The notes beneath the pieces are model-generated. The model was not told where the DNA came from. It saw only the letters and a program-made list of their open reading frames with translations, and searched no databases. The position numbers and the translations under genes were made by a program. From positions 2,666,001-2,730,000 of the forward strand of contig NC_006177.1 of NCBI RefSeq assembly GCF_000009905.1: a stretch of 64,000 nucleotides of DNA. The letters are read 5' to 3'. Position 1 is the first letter of the stretch; each line of letters starts with the position of its first letter. Below, piece after piece: positions 1 to 7,266 of this stretch. This stretch comes from Symbiobacterium thermophilum IAM 14863. Lineage in GTDB: Bacteria; Bacillota; Sulfobacillia; Symbiobacteriales; Symbiobacteriaceae.

Positions 1-384
1 GCGCACCTGGGCCGGCTCCGCCCCCTCGGTGCGCAGCAGCCCGCGGTAGGGCCTGGCGTCGTGGGTGTCCAGCTGCCAGGTCAGCTCCACCGGGCCGGAT
101 CCGACGGCCACCTCCTGCTGCCAGGGCTCCAGGCGGAGGGCGGTGATGCCGTCCACGACCCGGGTCAGCACGGGGGTCTGCCGGTAGACCAGCCGGTCGA
201 CCAGGCGCGGCGGCGCGCCCGCACGCTCCTCCGGGAGCGCGGGCGCGCCCGACTGACGCACATTGTCCGTGGCCGGTTCAGCCTCCTGCACGACCGGGGC
301 GGACAGCGGCAAGGTGCAGCCTGCCACAAGGAGCAGGCAGAGCCACGCACATACGAAGGCCCGCTTCGCGCTCTTCATCGCCAT
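1..384 (-). CDS. Putative lipoprotein, C-terminus cut by window edge
   Basis: The first 128 residues are visible; the gene runs off the left edge. The N-terminus has basic residues, a hydrophobic run and the lipobox LVAGC, so the product is probably exported and lipid-anchored on that Cys (about residue 22). The mature part starts Pro/Ala/Glu-rich, then becomes more globular (WQQEV, ELTWQLD). I do not recognise the family. ATG codons at 387, 384 and 378 are in frame; the Shine-Dalgarno GGAAGG is best spaced for 384 or 378. It lies 43 bp downstream of paaD on the same strand and could be the last gene of that transcript, but nothing in the visible part links it to phenylacetate metabolism. Confidence 0.7.
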   Translation of the reverse strand, partial: MAMKSAKRAFVCAWLCLLLVAGCTLPLSAPVVQEAEPATDNVRQSGAPALPEERAGAPPRLVDRLVYRQTPVLTRVVDGITALRLEPWQQEVAVGSGPVELTWQLDTHDARPYRGLLRTEGAEPAQVR

Positions 385-427
385 CATCCTTCCGTCACAA
401 GTCTGACGATGAAGAGCGGGCCGAGGT

Positions 428-916
428 TCACACCCGCTTCATCCGCTCGAAGGGCTGCCGGCAGCCGTCGCAGTAATAGATCGACCGGCAGGCCGTGGGC
501 CCGAACAGGTTCTCCAGGTGCGTATCGGTGGAGCCGCAGTAGGGGCAGGCGGGGACTTCCTCGGGCGCCGGCAGGAGCGGCGCGCCGGCAGAGCCCGGAG
601 GAGGCGGGGCGATGCCGAAGCTGCGCAGCCTCCGGCGCCCCTCGGCGGTGATGCGATCGCTGCTCCAGGGCGGGTCGAGGACGAACGCCACCTCCACCTC
701 CTCCACCCCCGGCACCGCCCGGAGCCGGTCCTCGGCGTCCCGCCGGATGATCTCCAGGGCCGGGCAGCCGACGAAGGTGGGCATGATCTCCACCCGCACC
801 CGCGGCCCGGCCACCGTCACCCTGTGGACCATCCCCATGTCGACGATGGAGACGGGCGGGATCTCGGGGTCCCGCACGTCCGCGAGCGCCGCCCAGATCG
901 CGCCCTCGGTCACCAT
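428..916 (-). CDS. paaD: Phenylacetyl-CoA epoxidase maturation subunit PaaD
   Basis: 162 residues. The N-terminal ~100 residues are a MIP18/DUF59 domain (VRDPEIPPVSIVDMG near residue 15, PTFVGCPA near 47), as in PaaD and SufT-like proteins. The C-terminal tail has a zinc-ribbon-like cysteine pattern (CPYCGS and YYCDGC near residues 124-153), which is characteristic of PaaD. In the paa system PaaD is thought to help metallocofactor assembly of the PaaABCE epoxidase rather than catalyse. The ATG overlaps the end of paaC by 7 bp, indicating translational coupling. It is the last recognisable paa gene; no reductase gene paaE follows. Confidence 0.93.
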   Translation of the reverse strand: MVTEGAIWAALADVRDPEIPPVSIVDMGMVHRVTVAGPRVRVEIMPTFVGCPALEIIRRDAEDRLRAVPGVEEVEVAFVLDPPWSSDRITAEGRRRLRSFGIAPPPPGSAGAPLLPAPEEVPACPYCGSTDTHLENLFGPTACRSIYYCDGCRQPFERMKRV

Positions 917-1692
917 GCCGCACCCGGGGCGGTCCGGTAGACCTCCCCCATCGTCGACAGCAGCCCTTCCAGATCCGGCGTGTGCTGGCCCAGCCGGCCG
1001 TCGGCCCCGGGCGCGGCAGCCGACTCCGGGCGACCGGGCCAGGTGAGCCCCACCTCGGCGAAGAGGGGCGCCATCCGCTCAGCCCAGCGCCCGGCCAGTT
1101 CGTCCGGGCGGACCGGGAAGTGCGGGCCCGGCGCCACCTCCCCCGGGGTGAACAGCCCTCCCACGTCGGGCCACACTGCCGCCACGGCCGCCTCCAGGCG
1201 CCGGCGCGACTCGTCCGTGCCGGTGGCCAGCCGCCGGAACCAGGTGGTGTGGTGCAGCAGGTGATACCGCTCCTCCCGCCGGACCTTGGCCGCCGCCTGC
1301 GCCAGCGGAGCGTAGGACGAGGAGCAGAGCACCTCCAGCCGGATCGCGTCGAAGAGGTCGTAGGCCAGGCGCCGGACGACCGTGTAGGCCCAGTCGAACC
1401 GGGGCTCGTCGAGGTAGGTCCCCGGCCCGTTGGGCCGCTCCAGGAGGACGGCGTTGCGCCGCCGCCCCGCAGGGCGCAGGAACGCCAGGTCGTCCGCCCG
1501 GCCCTGGCCCAGCTCCTCCAGCAGGCGGAAGAAGAGCGCCGCGTGCCCCACCTCGTCCTGGGCAATGGACGAAAAGGCCACGTCCTCCTCGATGTGCGGC
1601 GCCAGCCCCAGCCACTCCGAGTCCCGGTGGCCGATGACCAGTTCGTCGTCGGCCAGCTGATAGAGAAGCGCAATCACGCTCGCGGTGTCCAC
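910..1692 (-). CDS. paaC: Phenylacetyl-CoA epoxidase structural subunit PaaC
   Basis: 260 residues, ferritin-like. PaaC pairs with PaaA in the multicomponent oxygenase that converts phenylacetyl-CoA to its 1,2-epoxide; it is structural and lacks a complete di-iron site. Visible signatures are LADDELVIGHRDSEWLG near the N-terminus, the helix with IAQDEVGHA, and REERYHLLH. Start chosen at GTG 1692, preceded by GGAGGGG at good spacing; reading further upstream in the same frame would run into paaA on another frame and is an artefact. The gene lies 52 bp downstream of paaB and overlaps paaD by 7 bp. Confidence 0.93.
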   Translation of the reverse strand: MDTASVIALLYQLADDELVIGHRDSEWLGLAPHIEEDVAFSSIAQDEVGHAALFFRLLEELGQGRADDLAFLRPAGRRRNAVLLERPNGPGTYLDEPRFDWAYTVVRRLAYDLFDAIRLEVLCSSSYAPLAQAAAKVRREERYHLLHHTTWFRRLATGTDESRRRLEAAVAAVWPDVGGLFTPGEVAPGPHFPVRPDELAGRWAERMAPLFAEVGLTWPGRPESAAAPGADGRLGQHTPDLEGLLSTMGEVYRTAPGAAW

Positions 1693-1744
1693 CCAAACCC
1701 CTCCCCCCCGGCGGCAGCCCGCATGGCGCGGCGCCGGCCGGTGC

Positions 1745-2125
1745 TCAGTCGCGGACGAAATCCCGCTCCAGGTCCAGCAGCTCCCGGCGGTACTTGCGCC
1801 AGCGCTCAGCGTTGGATTCCCGGTAGCCCGCCAGGGTCCGGTACCGCTTGTCGGTCTCCCGGGCGAAGAAGTCCCGGTCGGCGTAATCGGTCCGGTGGAT
1901 CGCCGACTGCTCCACCGCCCAGATGGAGACGGCCGGATCCCGCCGCAGGAAGGACTCCCGCGCCAGCAGCAGGGCGTCCTCCGCGGACCCGGCGTCCACC
2001 GAGCCCACCCACACGTGCGGGCTCTGGTGGTCCTTCTGCACGAAGATCTCGTAGACCCGGAAGCGCCGGCCCCCCTCGCCGGGCGGCCGCGCCATCGCCT
2101 TCTCCGGAGGCTCCTGCAGCGCCAC
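1745..2125 (-). CDS. paaB: Phenylacetyl-CoA epoxidase subunit PaaB
   Basis: 126 residues, longer than the ~95-residue enteric PaaB mainly by an N-terminal tail. The core (FRVYEIFVQKDHQSPHVWVGSV, then SFLRRDPAVSIWAV) is diagnostic for PaaB, the small subunit that bridges PaaAC heterodimers. The C-terminal segment is rich in Arg/Asp/Tyr (FFARETDKRYR). It starts at GTG 2125 after AGGGGGTGG and lies 13 bp after the paaA stop, so the two are co-transcribed. Confidence 0.92.
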   Translation of the reverse strand: MALQEPPEKAMARPPGEGGRRFRVYEIFVQKDHQSPHVWVGSVDAGSAEDALLLARESFLRRDPAVSIWAVEQSAIHRTDYADRDFFARETDKRYRTLAGYRESNAERWRKYRRELLDLERDFVRD

Positions 2126-2138
2126 GGGACACCACCCC

Positions 2139-3077
2139 CTATACCGCCTGCGCCGCCGGGGTCAGCAGCGCCTCCCGCACCCAGCGTCCCTGCTCGTAGG
2201 AGAGCCGCCTGAGCCCCAACCGGTACTGCGACAGCGGCCCCTGGTTGCGGGCGATGGCCTTCAGCTTGGACCAGTCGGGCGGGGTGTAGATCCACCGGCC
2301 GGCCGCCTCGTCGTACCGCAGTTCCGGGTCCGGGATGGTCAGCCCCAGGGCCCGGATGCGGGGCACGTACTTGCTGAGGAACTTCTGCCGGAGCTCCTCG
2401 TTGGTCTTGGTGCGGAACCGGTACCGGAAGAGGACGGCCGACGCGGGCGAGTTCGATTCCGGGGGGCCGAAAAAGAGCAGCAACGGCTCCCACCAGCGCT
2501 CCAGGGCCTCCTGCAACATCCGGCGCTGGGCCGGGGTCCCCTCTGCCAGCGCCAGGCAGATGGACTCGCCGTGCTGGATGTGAAACCCCTCCTCGGCGCA
2601 GACTCGCTGCAGCACCCGGGCATAAGGCGCGTAGGAGGAGGTCAGCAGGGCCGCCTGCGTGACCACCGCGGCGCCGTCCACCAGCCAGCCGATGATGCCC
2701 GCGTCGGCCCACGTGGGCGCCGGCATGTGAAACACGTTGTGGAACTTGCACTCGCCGGTGAACAGCTCCTCCACCAGCTCCTCCCGGCCCTTGCCCAGCG
2801 GGGCCGCCAGGTCCTCGGCCACCCGCAGGATCAGCTGGGCGTGGCCCACCTCGTCCTGCACCTTCGCCATCAGGCTCAGCTTGCGCGCCAGCGTCGGCGC
2901 CCGGGGCACCCACTCCTTCTCGGGCAGGGCGCCCATCAACTCGGAAAGGGCGTGCATCTGCAGGAACTTGACCAGGGCCATGCGGCTCTCGTCGGGCATC
3001 CAGTCGGTCGCCTCGACCTTCTCCCCCCGGGTCACGCGGTCCAGGAACTCCGCGTGCCGTTCGTCAAGCGTGCGCAC
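2139..3077 (-). CDS. paaA: Phenylacetyl-CoA epoxidase catalytic subunit PaaA
   Basis: 312 residues, close to the usual ~310. PaaA is the di-iron oxygenase subunit that epoxidises the ring of phenylacetyl-CoA. Two ExxH iron-ligand motifs are visible: E76-V-G-H79 (in QDEVGHAQL) and E163-G-F-H166 (in AEEGFHIQHG). ECKFHNVFHMPAPTWAD lies between them. The start was set at GTG 3077, which has GGGGAGGGAG four bases upstream; the open frame extends further upstream but without a ribosome site and with unrelated composition. It is the first structural gene of paaABCD, 103 bp after the TetR gene. Confidence 0.95.
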   Translation of the reverse strand: MRTLDERHAEFLDRVTRGEKVEATDWMPDESRMALVKFLQMHALSELMGALPEKEWVPRAPTLARKLSLMAKVQDEVGHAQLILRVAEDLAAPLGKGREELVEELFTGECKFHNVFHMPAPTWADAGIIGWLVDGAAVVTQAALLTSSYAPYARVLQRVCAEEGFHIQHGESICLALAEGTPAQRRMLQEALERWWEPLLLFFGPPESNSPASAVLFRYRFRTKTNEELRQKFLSKYVPRIRALGLTIPDPELRYDEAAGRWIYTPPDWSKLKAIARNQGPLSQYRLGLRRLSYEQGRWVREALLTPAAQAV

Positions 3078-3180
3078 GGTTCTCCCTCCCCGTTGCGGCC
3101 GTGAAGATGACAATCGATGTGGGGCGATGGGCGGCGGGCTTGATCCGCAGCGGTTCAGGCGCCCACAGTTGGAGGGGGAC

Positions 3181-3852
3181 CTACCCGCTCTCCCCGCCCG
3201 CGGCCACGCGCGAAGGGCCCTGCGGCGCGGGCTCCCCATCGGCGCTCGCCGGCAGGGCCGCGCTCCCCGGATCCGCCGCGTTGCGCAGCAGCCCCCCGGC
3301 GATGATGGCGTAGAACTGGTCCGCGACCTGCTCGGGGCTGAGCGGGCCGTCGGCGCGGTACCACTGGTACGTCCAGTTCACCGCGCTCAGGACCAGCAGC
3401 CGGACAAACTTCTCGTCAACGGGCCGGAAGACGCCGGACTCGACCCCCTCGCGGATGATGCGGGCCAGGAGCTCCTCGTACGCCCGGCGGTGGGCCACCG
3501 CCATCGCCCGCCGCTGGGGAGACAGAGCCCGCCACTCGTGCAGGAAGACGGTGGCCGCGGCCGGCGACTCGGCGACGACCCGGATGTGCGCCGCCATCGC
3601 CTGCCGGAGCCGCTCTCCGGCGTGTCCGGGGGACTCCGCAATCGGCGCGACCGCCTCCTGGAAGCGTTCCGACGCCTGCACCACCGCCTCGTAGAGCAGG
3701 TCCTCCTTGGAGGCCATGTGCGCGTACAGCGACCCGGGGAGGATCCCCACCGCCTGGGCGATCTCCCGTACGGTGGTGGCGTGGTACCCCTTGTCGCTGA
3801 ACAGGCCGATGGCGGCCTGCAGCATGGCCTCCCTGCGCCGGTTTCGGCCCAT
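3181..3852 (-). CDS. TetR-family regulator of the paa operon
   Basis: 223 residues. N-terminal TetR helix-turn-helix: GLFSDKGYHATTVREIAQAVGI then PGSLYAHMASKEDLLYEAV (residues ~16-58). The larger C-terminal half is a ligand domain with the WRALSPQRR...YEELLARII pattern common to TetR regulators of fatty acid or phenylacetate catabolism. Being the first gene before paaABCD, it most likely senses an aryl- or acyl-CoA and controls the operon; the ligand is inferred. The ATG at 3852 follows GGAGGG by five bases. A promoter and a perfect 10-bp palindrome lie directly upstream, suggesting autoregulation. Confidence 0.85.
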   Translation of the reverse strand: MGRNRRREAMLQAAIGLFSDKGYHATTVREIAQAVGILPGSLYAHMASKEDLLYEAVVQASERFQEAVAPIAESPGHAGERLRQAMAAHIRVVAESPAAATVFLHEWRALSPQRRAMAVAHRRAYEELLARIIREGVESGVFRPVDEKFVRLLVLSAVNWTYQWYRADGPLSPEQVADQFYAIIAGGLLRNAADPGSAALPASADGEPAPQGPSRVAAGGESG

Positions 3853-3866
3853 TCCATCCCTCCTAG

Positions 3867-3876
3867 CAAGCGCTTG
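3867..3876. promoter_or_regulatory. Palindromic operator candidate for the TetR regulator
   Basis: Perfect 10-bp palindrome CAAGCGCTTG located between the -10 box and the ribosome site of the tetR-paa transcript. A repressor bound here would block transcription start or clearance. Palindromic operators overlapping the promoter are usual for TetR proteins; the assignment is by position only. Confidence 0.5.
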
Positions 3877-3886
3877 ATTGGTTATC

Positions 3887-3916
3887 AGTATATTCTCCCT
3901 CTTCGCAACCCGTCAA
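3887..3916 (-). promoter_or_regulatory. Promoter of the tetR-paaABCD operon
   Basis: On the minus strand TTGACG (3916-3911) and TATACT (3892-3887) are separated by 18 bp. The predicted start point falls just before the CAAGCGCTTG palindrome and about 25 bases before the tetR ribosome site. Confidence 0.65.
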
Positions 3917-4058
3917 GCGCCGGACCGCCCGGCATGCTGCGCCGGCGGGGAGGCAGGAAACCCCGGCGCGGGAAGAGAATCGTATGGAGACTTTCTCCCA
4001 GGCAAGTGTACCGCCAGCCAATTACGGGAAGTATTTCATAGACGGAGGGATATGCACC

Positions 4059-4457
4059 ATGGCCGACACGGAACCCAAGGCCCAGGGGAACGAGGCGTAT
4101 TACGCAACCGCCCGCACCCTCGGTACGGGCACCACCAGCTCGCCGACCATGAAGATCTGGCGGGTTATGGACGATTATCTGGCCAGGTTCGGCCGCGCGG
4201 TCAGCGCGTCGGAACTCGCGCAGGAGACGGGGCTTACCGTCGAGCAGATCGACGACATCTTCGCCCAGGAGTACTACCAGAAGCACTACGGGTTCCGGCG
4301 CTTCGACAGCCTCGAAGAATGGCGCGCCTGGGCAATGGAGACTGGCGTGCTGTACAACCCCGAGCTGCACCGTCCGGATCCCGAGGAGCCTGAGGAGGTC
4401 CCAGCGGAGCAGGGCGAGCCGTCTGAGGAGCCCTCCCCCGAGAGCCCGAACGGATAG
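4059..4457 (+). CDS. Hypothetical protein with a small HTH-like segment
   Basis: 132 residues from ATG 4059, which has GGAGG ten bases upstream; an in-frame ATG at 3984 has no ribosome site. Residues ~47-75 (FGRAVSASELAQETGLTVEQID) look like a DeoR/ArsR-type helix-turn-helix that has lost context, followed by a Tyr-rich region (EYYQKHYGFRRF) and an acidic Pro/Glu tail. I do not recognise a characterised family. It stands alone between the divergent paa operon and the convergent GntP permease and is followed by a strong GC-rich hairpin. Confidence 0.65.
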   Translation: MADTEPKAQGNEAYYATARTLGTGTTSSPTMKIWRVMDDYLARFGRAVSASELAQETGLTVEQIDDIFAQEYYQKHYGFRRFDSLEEWRAWAMETGVLYNPELHRPDPEEPEEVPAEQGEPSEEPSPESPNG

Positions 4458-4480
4458 AGGGCCGCTTTCGCCCGCGCACA

Positions 4481-4512
4481 GCCCCGGGCCCGCCGGAAGG
4501 CGGCCCCGGGGC
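4481..4512 (+). terminator. GC-rich hairpin after the 4059 gene
   Basis: GCCCCGGG.CCCGCC, GGAA loop, GGCGG.CCCCGGGGC: a very stable stem 23 bases after the stop codon. There is only a poor T tract (GCTCTTGT), so termination is inferred from stem strength and position. Confidence 0.5.
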
Positions 4513-4548
4513 GCTCTTGTGGGCGGTGGGCGGTGGACGATGAACGAA

Positions 4549-4573
4549 GACCGCAGGGAGAACCCCTGCGGTC
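4549..4573 (-). terminator. Intrinsic terminator of the GntP permease gene
   Basis: 10-bp perfect stem GACCGCAGGG/CCCTGCGGTC. Read on the minus strand it is followed by TCTTCGTT, and it lies 56 bases beyond the permease stop codon. Confidence 0.65.
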
Positions 4574-4628
4574 GAGGACTGTTTGCGGGAACGCGGCCCG
4601 GACAAAACGGGCCTGCAAGCGGCGCCGC

Positions 4629-5987
4629 TCAGAGCAGCACCAGCGACAGGAGGGCGGTGGTCACGATGGCAACCACACCGGTGACGGCCGTGCCGATGGT
4701 CTGAGCCCGGTAGGCGGTGGCGACGTCCATGTCGGAGAACTGGGAGACCACCCAGAAGAAGCTGTCGTTGGCGTGGGAGACCACCATCGAGCCGGCACCT
4801 ATGGCCATCACCATCAGCACGCGGCCCATTTCGCTGTCAAAGCCCAGGGCCGGCAGCATCGGGGCGATGATGGCGGAGGTGGTGACCAGGGCAACGGTGG
4901 AGGAGCCCTGGGCGGTCTTGAGCGCGGCGGCGATCACGAACGGCAGGAAGATGCCCAGGTTCCAGGTGGAGAGGGTCTCACCCAGGTAGGAGCCGATGGG
5001 AGTGGTCGAGAGGATCTTGCCCAGGGCGCCGCCGGCGCCGGTGACGATCAGAATCGTGGCGGCGTCCTTCAGCGAAGCGCCGATCCAGTCGTTGAGGACC
5101 TTCTCATCGATCTTCTCCACCAGGAACAGGCAGCAGAAGACGCCGATCAGCAGGGCGGTCACCGGGGTGCCCAGGAAGTTCAGGACGGTCTTCACGGCCC
5201 CTTCACCGAAGGGATGGCTGGGGAAGTCGGCCACCGAAGAGAGGGCGATCAGGGCGATGGGCACCACGATGGGGGCATAGGCGGCCCAGACGCCGGGCAG
5301 CCGGCCATACTGGGCCTTCATCTCCTCCCAGGCCCTGAGCGCCGCCTCCGGAGAGGACTTGTCGGTCTTGCCGTCCTTGGCGAACCGGTTGGCCCAGAAC
5401 AGACCGGCCAGCGACGTGGGGATGGCAACCAGGAGGCCGACCATGATCGCCAGCCCGAGGTTGGTCAGGCCCAGGTTGCCTGCGGCGGCCAGCGGGCCGG
5501 GGGTCGGCGGCACCAGCACGTGGGTGGCGTACAGGCCGGTGGAGAGCGCCACCGCCAGGGCGGTCAGCGAGACGCCGGTCCGCTTGGACAGCGCCTTGTT
5601 CAGGGAGGACAGGATGACGAAGCCGGAATCGCAGAAGACCGGGATGGAGACGATGTAGCCGATCAGGTTCATGGCCAGGGCGGGCCGCTTCTCACCCACC
5701 ACCTTCAGGATCGAATCGGCCATCACGATGGCGGCGCCGGACTTCTCCAGGAAGACGCCGATGATGGTGCCCAGGATGATCACGAGGCCGATGCTGGTCA
5801 TGAGGCCGCCGAATCCGTTGGTGATGGTGGAGACGATCTCGGTGGCCGGCATGCCGGCGGCGAAACCGACGCCGTAGGCGGTGAGGAGCAGGGCCAGGAA
5901 CGGGTTCAGCTTCAGCTTGGCGGTACTATAGATGATGAATGCGATCGCGGCCAACAGGATGACAAGAAGAATCGGGCCTGATGCCAT
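4629..5987 (-). CDS. GntP-family sugar-acid permease (probable glycerate/gluconate:H+ symporter)
   Basis: 452 residues, normal for the GntP family, with about a dozen hydrophobic segments. Recognisable family motifs are the IPVFCDSGFVIL stretch (~residue 116), HVLVPPTPGP (~155), KTAQGSSTVALVTTSA (~360) and SHANDSFFWVVSQF (~406). The protein sits in the inner membrane and imports hydroxy-acids by proton symport. Its position directly after glycerate kinase and CdaR points to glycerate or a diacid-derived compound as substrate rather than gluconate; this is inference. ATG 5987 is preceded by GGAGG; GTG 5990 just before it is an alternative. The gap to the kinase gene is 29 bp, consistent with one operon. 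Confidence 0.88.
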   Translation of the reverse strand: MASGPILLVILLAAIAFIIYSTAKLKLNPFLALLLTAYGVGFAAGMPATEIVSTITNGFGGLMTSIGLVIILGTIIGVFLEKSGAAIVMADSILKVVGEKRPALAMNLIGYIVSIPVFCDSGFVILSSLNKALSKRTGVSLTALAVALSTGLYATHVLVPPTPGPLAAAGNLGLTNLGLAIMVGLLVAIPTSLAGLFWANRFAKDGKTDKSSPEAALRAWEEMKAQYGRLPGVWAAYAPIVVPIALIALSSVADFPSHPFGEGAVKTVLNFLGTPVTALLIGVFCCLFLVEKIDEKVLNDWIGASLKDAATILIVTGAGGALGKILSTTPIGSYLGETLSTWNLGIFLPFVIAAALKTAQGSSTVALVTTSAIIAPMLPALGFDSEMGRVLMVMAIGAGSMVVSHANDSFFWVVSQFSDMDVATAYRAQTIGTAVTGVVAIVTTALLSLVLL

Positions 5988-6016
5988 CACTCATTCCTCC
6001 ATCTTTCTCCGAAGGT

Positions 6017-7162
6017 CTAACGGGGAACCTGTATGCCAACCCGGACCAGCCGCATAGCCTGGGCGGTTGCCCGCCGCAGCCACTGGTCGGCCCGAGCCAT
6101 GGCCTCATCCAGCGTCACCGGCCCCGGGGCAGTACTGAGCAGCGCCGCGACCCCCTGCTCCAGCAGGGCGTCGGCATCGTCGGTCACCGCGCCCGAGATC
6201 ACGACCACCGGCACGCCGCAGGGCGCCGCCGCCCGCGCCAGGCCCAGCGGCACCTTGCCCGCCAGGGTCTGGCCGTCGGTCCTGCCCTCGCCGGTGAGGA
6301 GCAGCGCCGCGCCCTGCAACTGTCGCCGAAGCCCGGTGACCTCCATCACCACATCAATTCCCGGACGGAGCCGTGCGCCCAGGAATCCCATGAGCCCGGC
6401 CCCGAGCCCACCGGCGGCTCCTGCGCCCGGCAGGTTCCGGACATCCCGGCCCAGGTCCCGGACCATCACGTCGGCCAGCCGGGTAAGCGCCCGGTCCAGC
6501 AGCGCCACGTCCTCCGCCGTGGCCCCCTTCTGCGGGCCGTAGACCGCCGCCGCGCCGCGCGGACCGGTCAGCGGATTGTCCACGTCACAGGCCACCATCA
6601 GCTCCACGCCCTTCAGCCGGGGGTCCAGGCCGCTCAGGTCGATCCGCTCCAACTCCAACAGGGCCGCGCCGCCCCGATCCACCGGGCTGCCGTCCGCCTT
6701 CAGGAAACGGCCGCCCAGGGCCTGGGCCATGCCTACGCCGCCGTCGTTGGTGGCGCTGCCGCCGATGCCGACCAGGATCCGGCGCACGCCCCGGTCCAGG
6801 GCCGCCCGGATCAGTTCACCGGTGCCATAGGTGGTGGTCACCTTGGGATCCCTGCGCTCCGGCGGCACCAACAGCAGCCCGGAAGCGGCCGCCATCTCGA
6901 TGACGGCGGTGTCGCCGTCGCCCAGCAGGCCAAAAGCGGCCCGTACCGGTTCGCCCAGCGGGCCTGTCACCTCCGCTTCCACCAGCTGACCGCCAGTGGC
7001 CGCCACCAGCGCCTGGGTGGTACCTTCCCCGCCATCGGCCATCGGCAGCGCCACCACCTCGGCGTCGGGCATGGCGTCCAGCACGCCCTGCCGCATGGCT
7101 TCCGCAGCCTTCAGGGCGGTCAGGCTTCCCTTGAAGGAGTCCGGCGCCACGATGATCTTCAT
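6017..7162 (-). CDS. glxK: Glycerate 2-kinase (GarK/GlxK type)
   Basis: 381 residues, the same length as Escherichia coli GarK/GlxK. It phosphorylates D-glycerate to 2-phosphoglycerate. Family signatures: MKIIVAPDSFKGSL at the N-terminus, MADGGEGT (~51), GIGGSATNDGGVGMAQALG (~145), ACDVDNPLTGP (~200) and LTGEGRTDGQTLAGK (~300). Start: ATG 7162 with GGAGG seven bases upstream; ATG 7168, two codons earlier, is only one base from the Shine-Dalgarno. It follows cdaR by 104 bp with an inverted repeat between them, and precedes the permease. Confidence 0.93.
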   Translation of the reverse strand: MKIIVAPDSFKGSLTALKAAEAMRQGVLDAMPDAEVVALPMADGGEGTTQALVAATGGQLVEAEVTGPLGEPVRAAFGLLGDGDTAVIEMAAASGLLLVPPERRDPKVTTTYGTGELIRAALDRGVRRILVGIGGSATNDGGVGMAQALGGRFLKADGSPVDRGGAALLELERIDLSGLDPRLKGVELMVACDVDNPLTGPRGAAAVYGPQKGATAEDVALLDRALTRLADVMVRDLGRDVRNLPGAGAAGGLGAGLMGFLGARLRPGIDVVMEVTGLRRQLQGAALLLTGEGRTDGQTLAGKVPLGLARAAAPCGVPVVVISGAVTDDADALLEQGVAALLSTAPGPVTLDEAMARADQWLRRATAQAMRLVRVGIQVPR

Positions 7163-7203
7163 CTTCATTCCTCCGATCGAAGCGGTATCGGTCGAAAGTA
7201 GGA

Positions 7204-7256
7204 TTCGAGCATCGCCGGAAAGCGGCCTGTGGCCACTTCGTCCAGCGATGCTCGAA
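7204..7256 (-). repeat. 12-bp perfect inverted repeat between cdaR and glxK
   Basis: TTCGAGCATCGC (7204-7215) and GCGATGCTCGAA (7245-7256) are perfect complements separated by 29 bases, starting 10 bases after the cdaR stop. It could be a partial terminator/attenuator or a mRNA-processing stem that sets the ratio of regulator to enzyme, or a CdaR operator. No T tract follows on the minus strand. Confidence 0.5.
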
Positions 7257-7266
7257 ATTCTACGCA

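Noticed and set aside
910-2913. Single 667-codon protein spanning paaC and antisense-frame paaA sequence
   Set aside because: Only the last 260 codons match PaaC; the rest is the shadow of paaA and paaB in another frame, and GTG 1692 has a good ribosome site.
4533-5981. 482-codon plus-strand frame opposite the GntP permease
   Set aside because: Gly/Asp/His-rich composition typical of the antisense of a membrane protein gene, with no domain or ribosome site.
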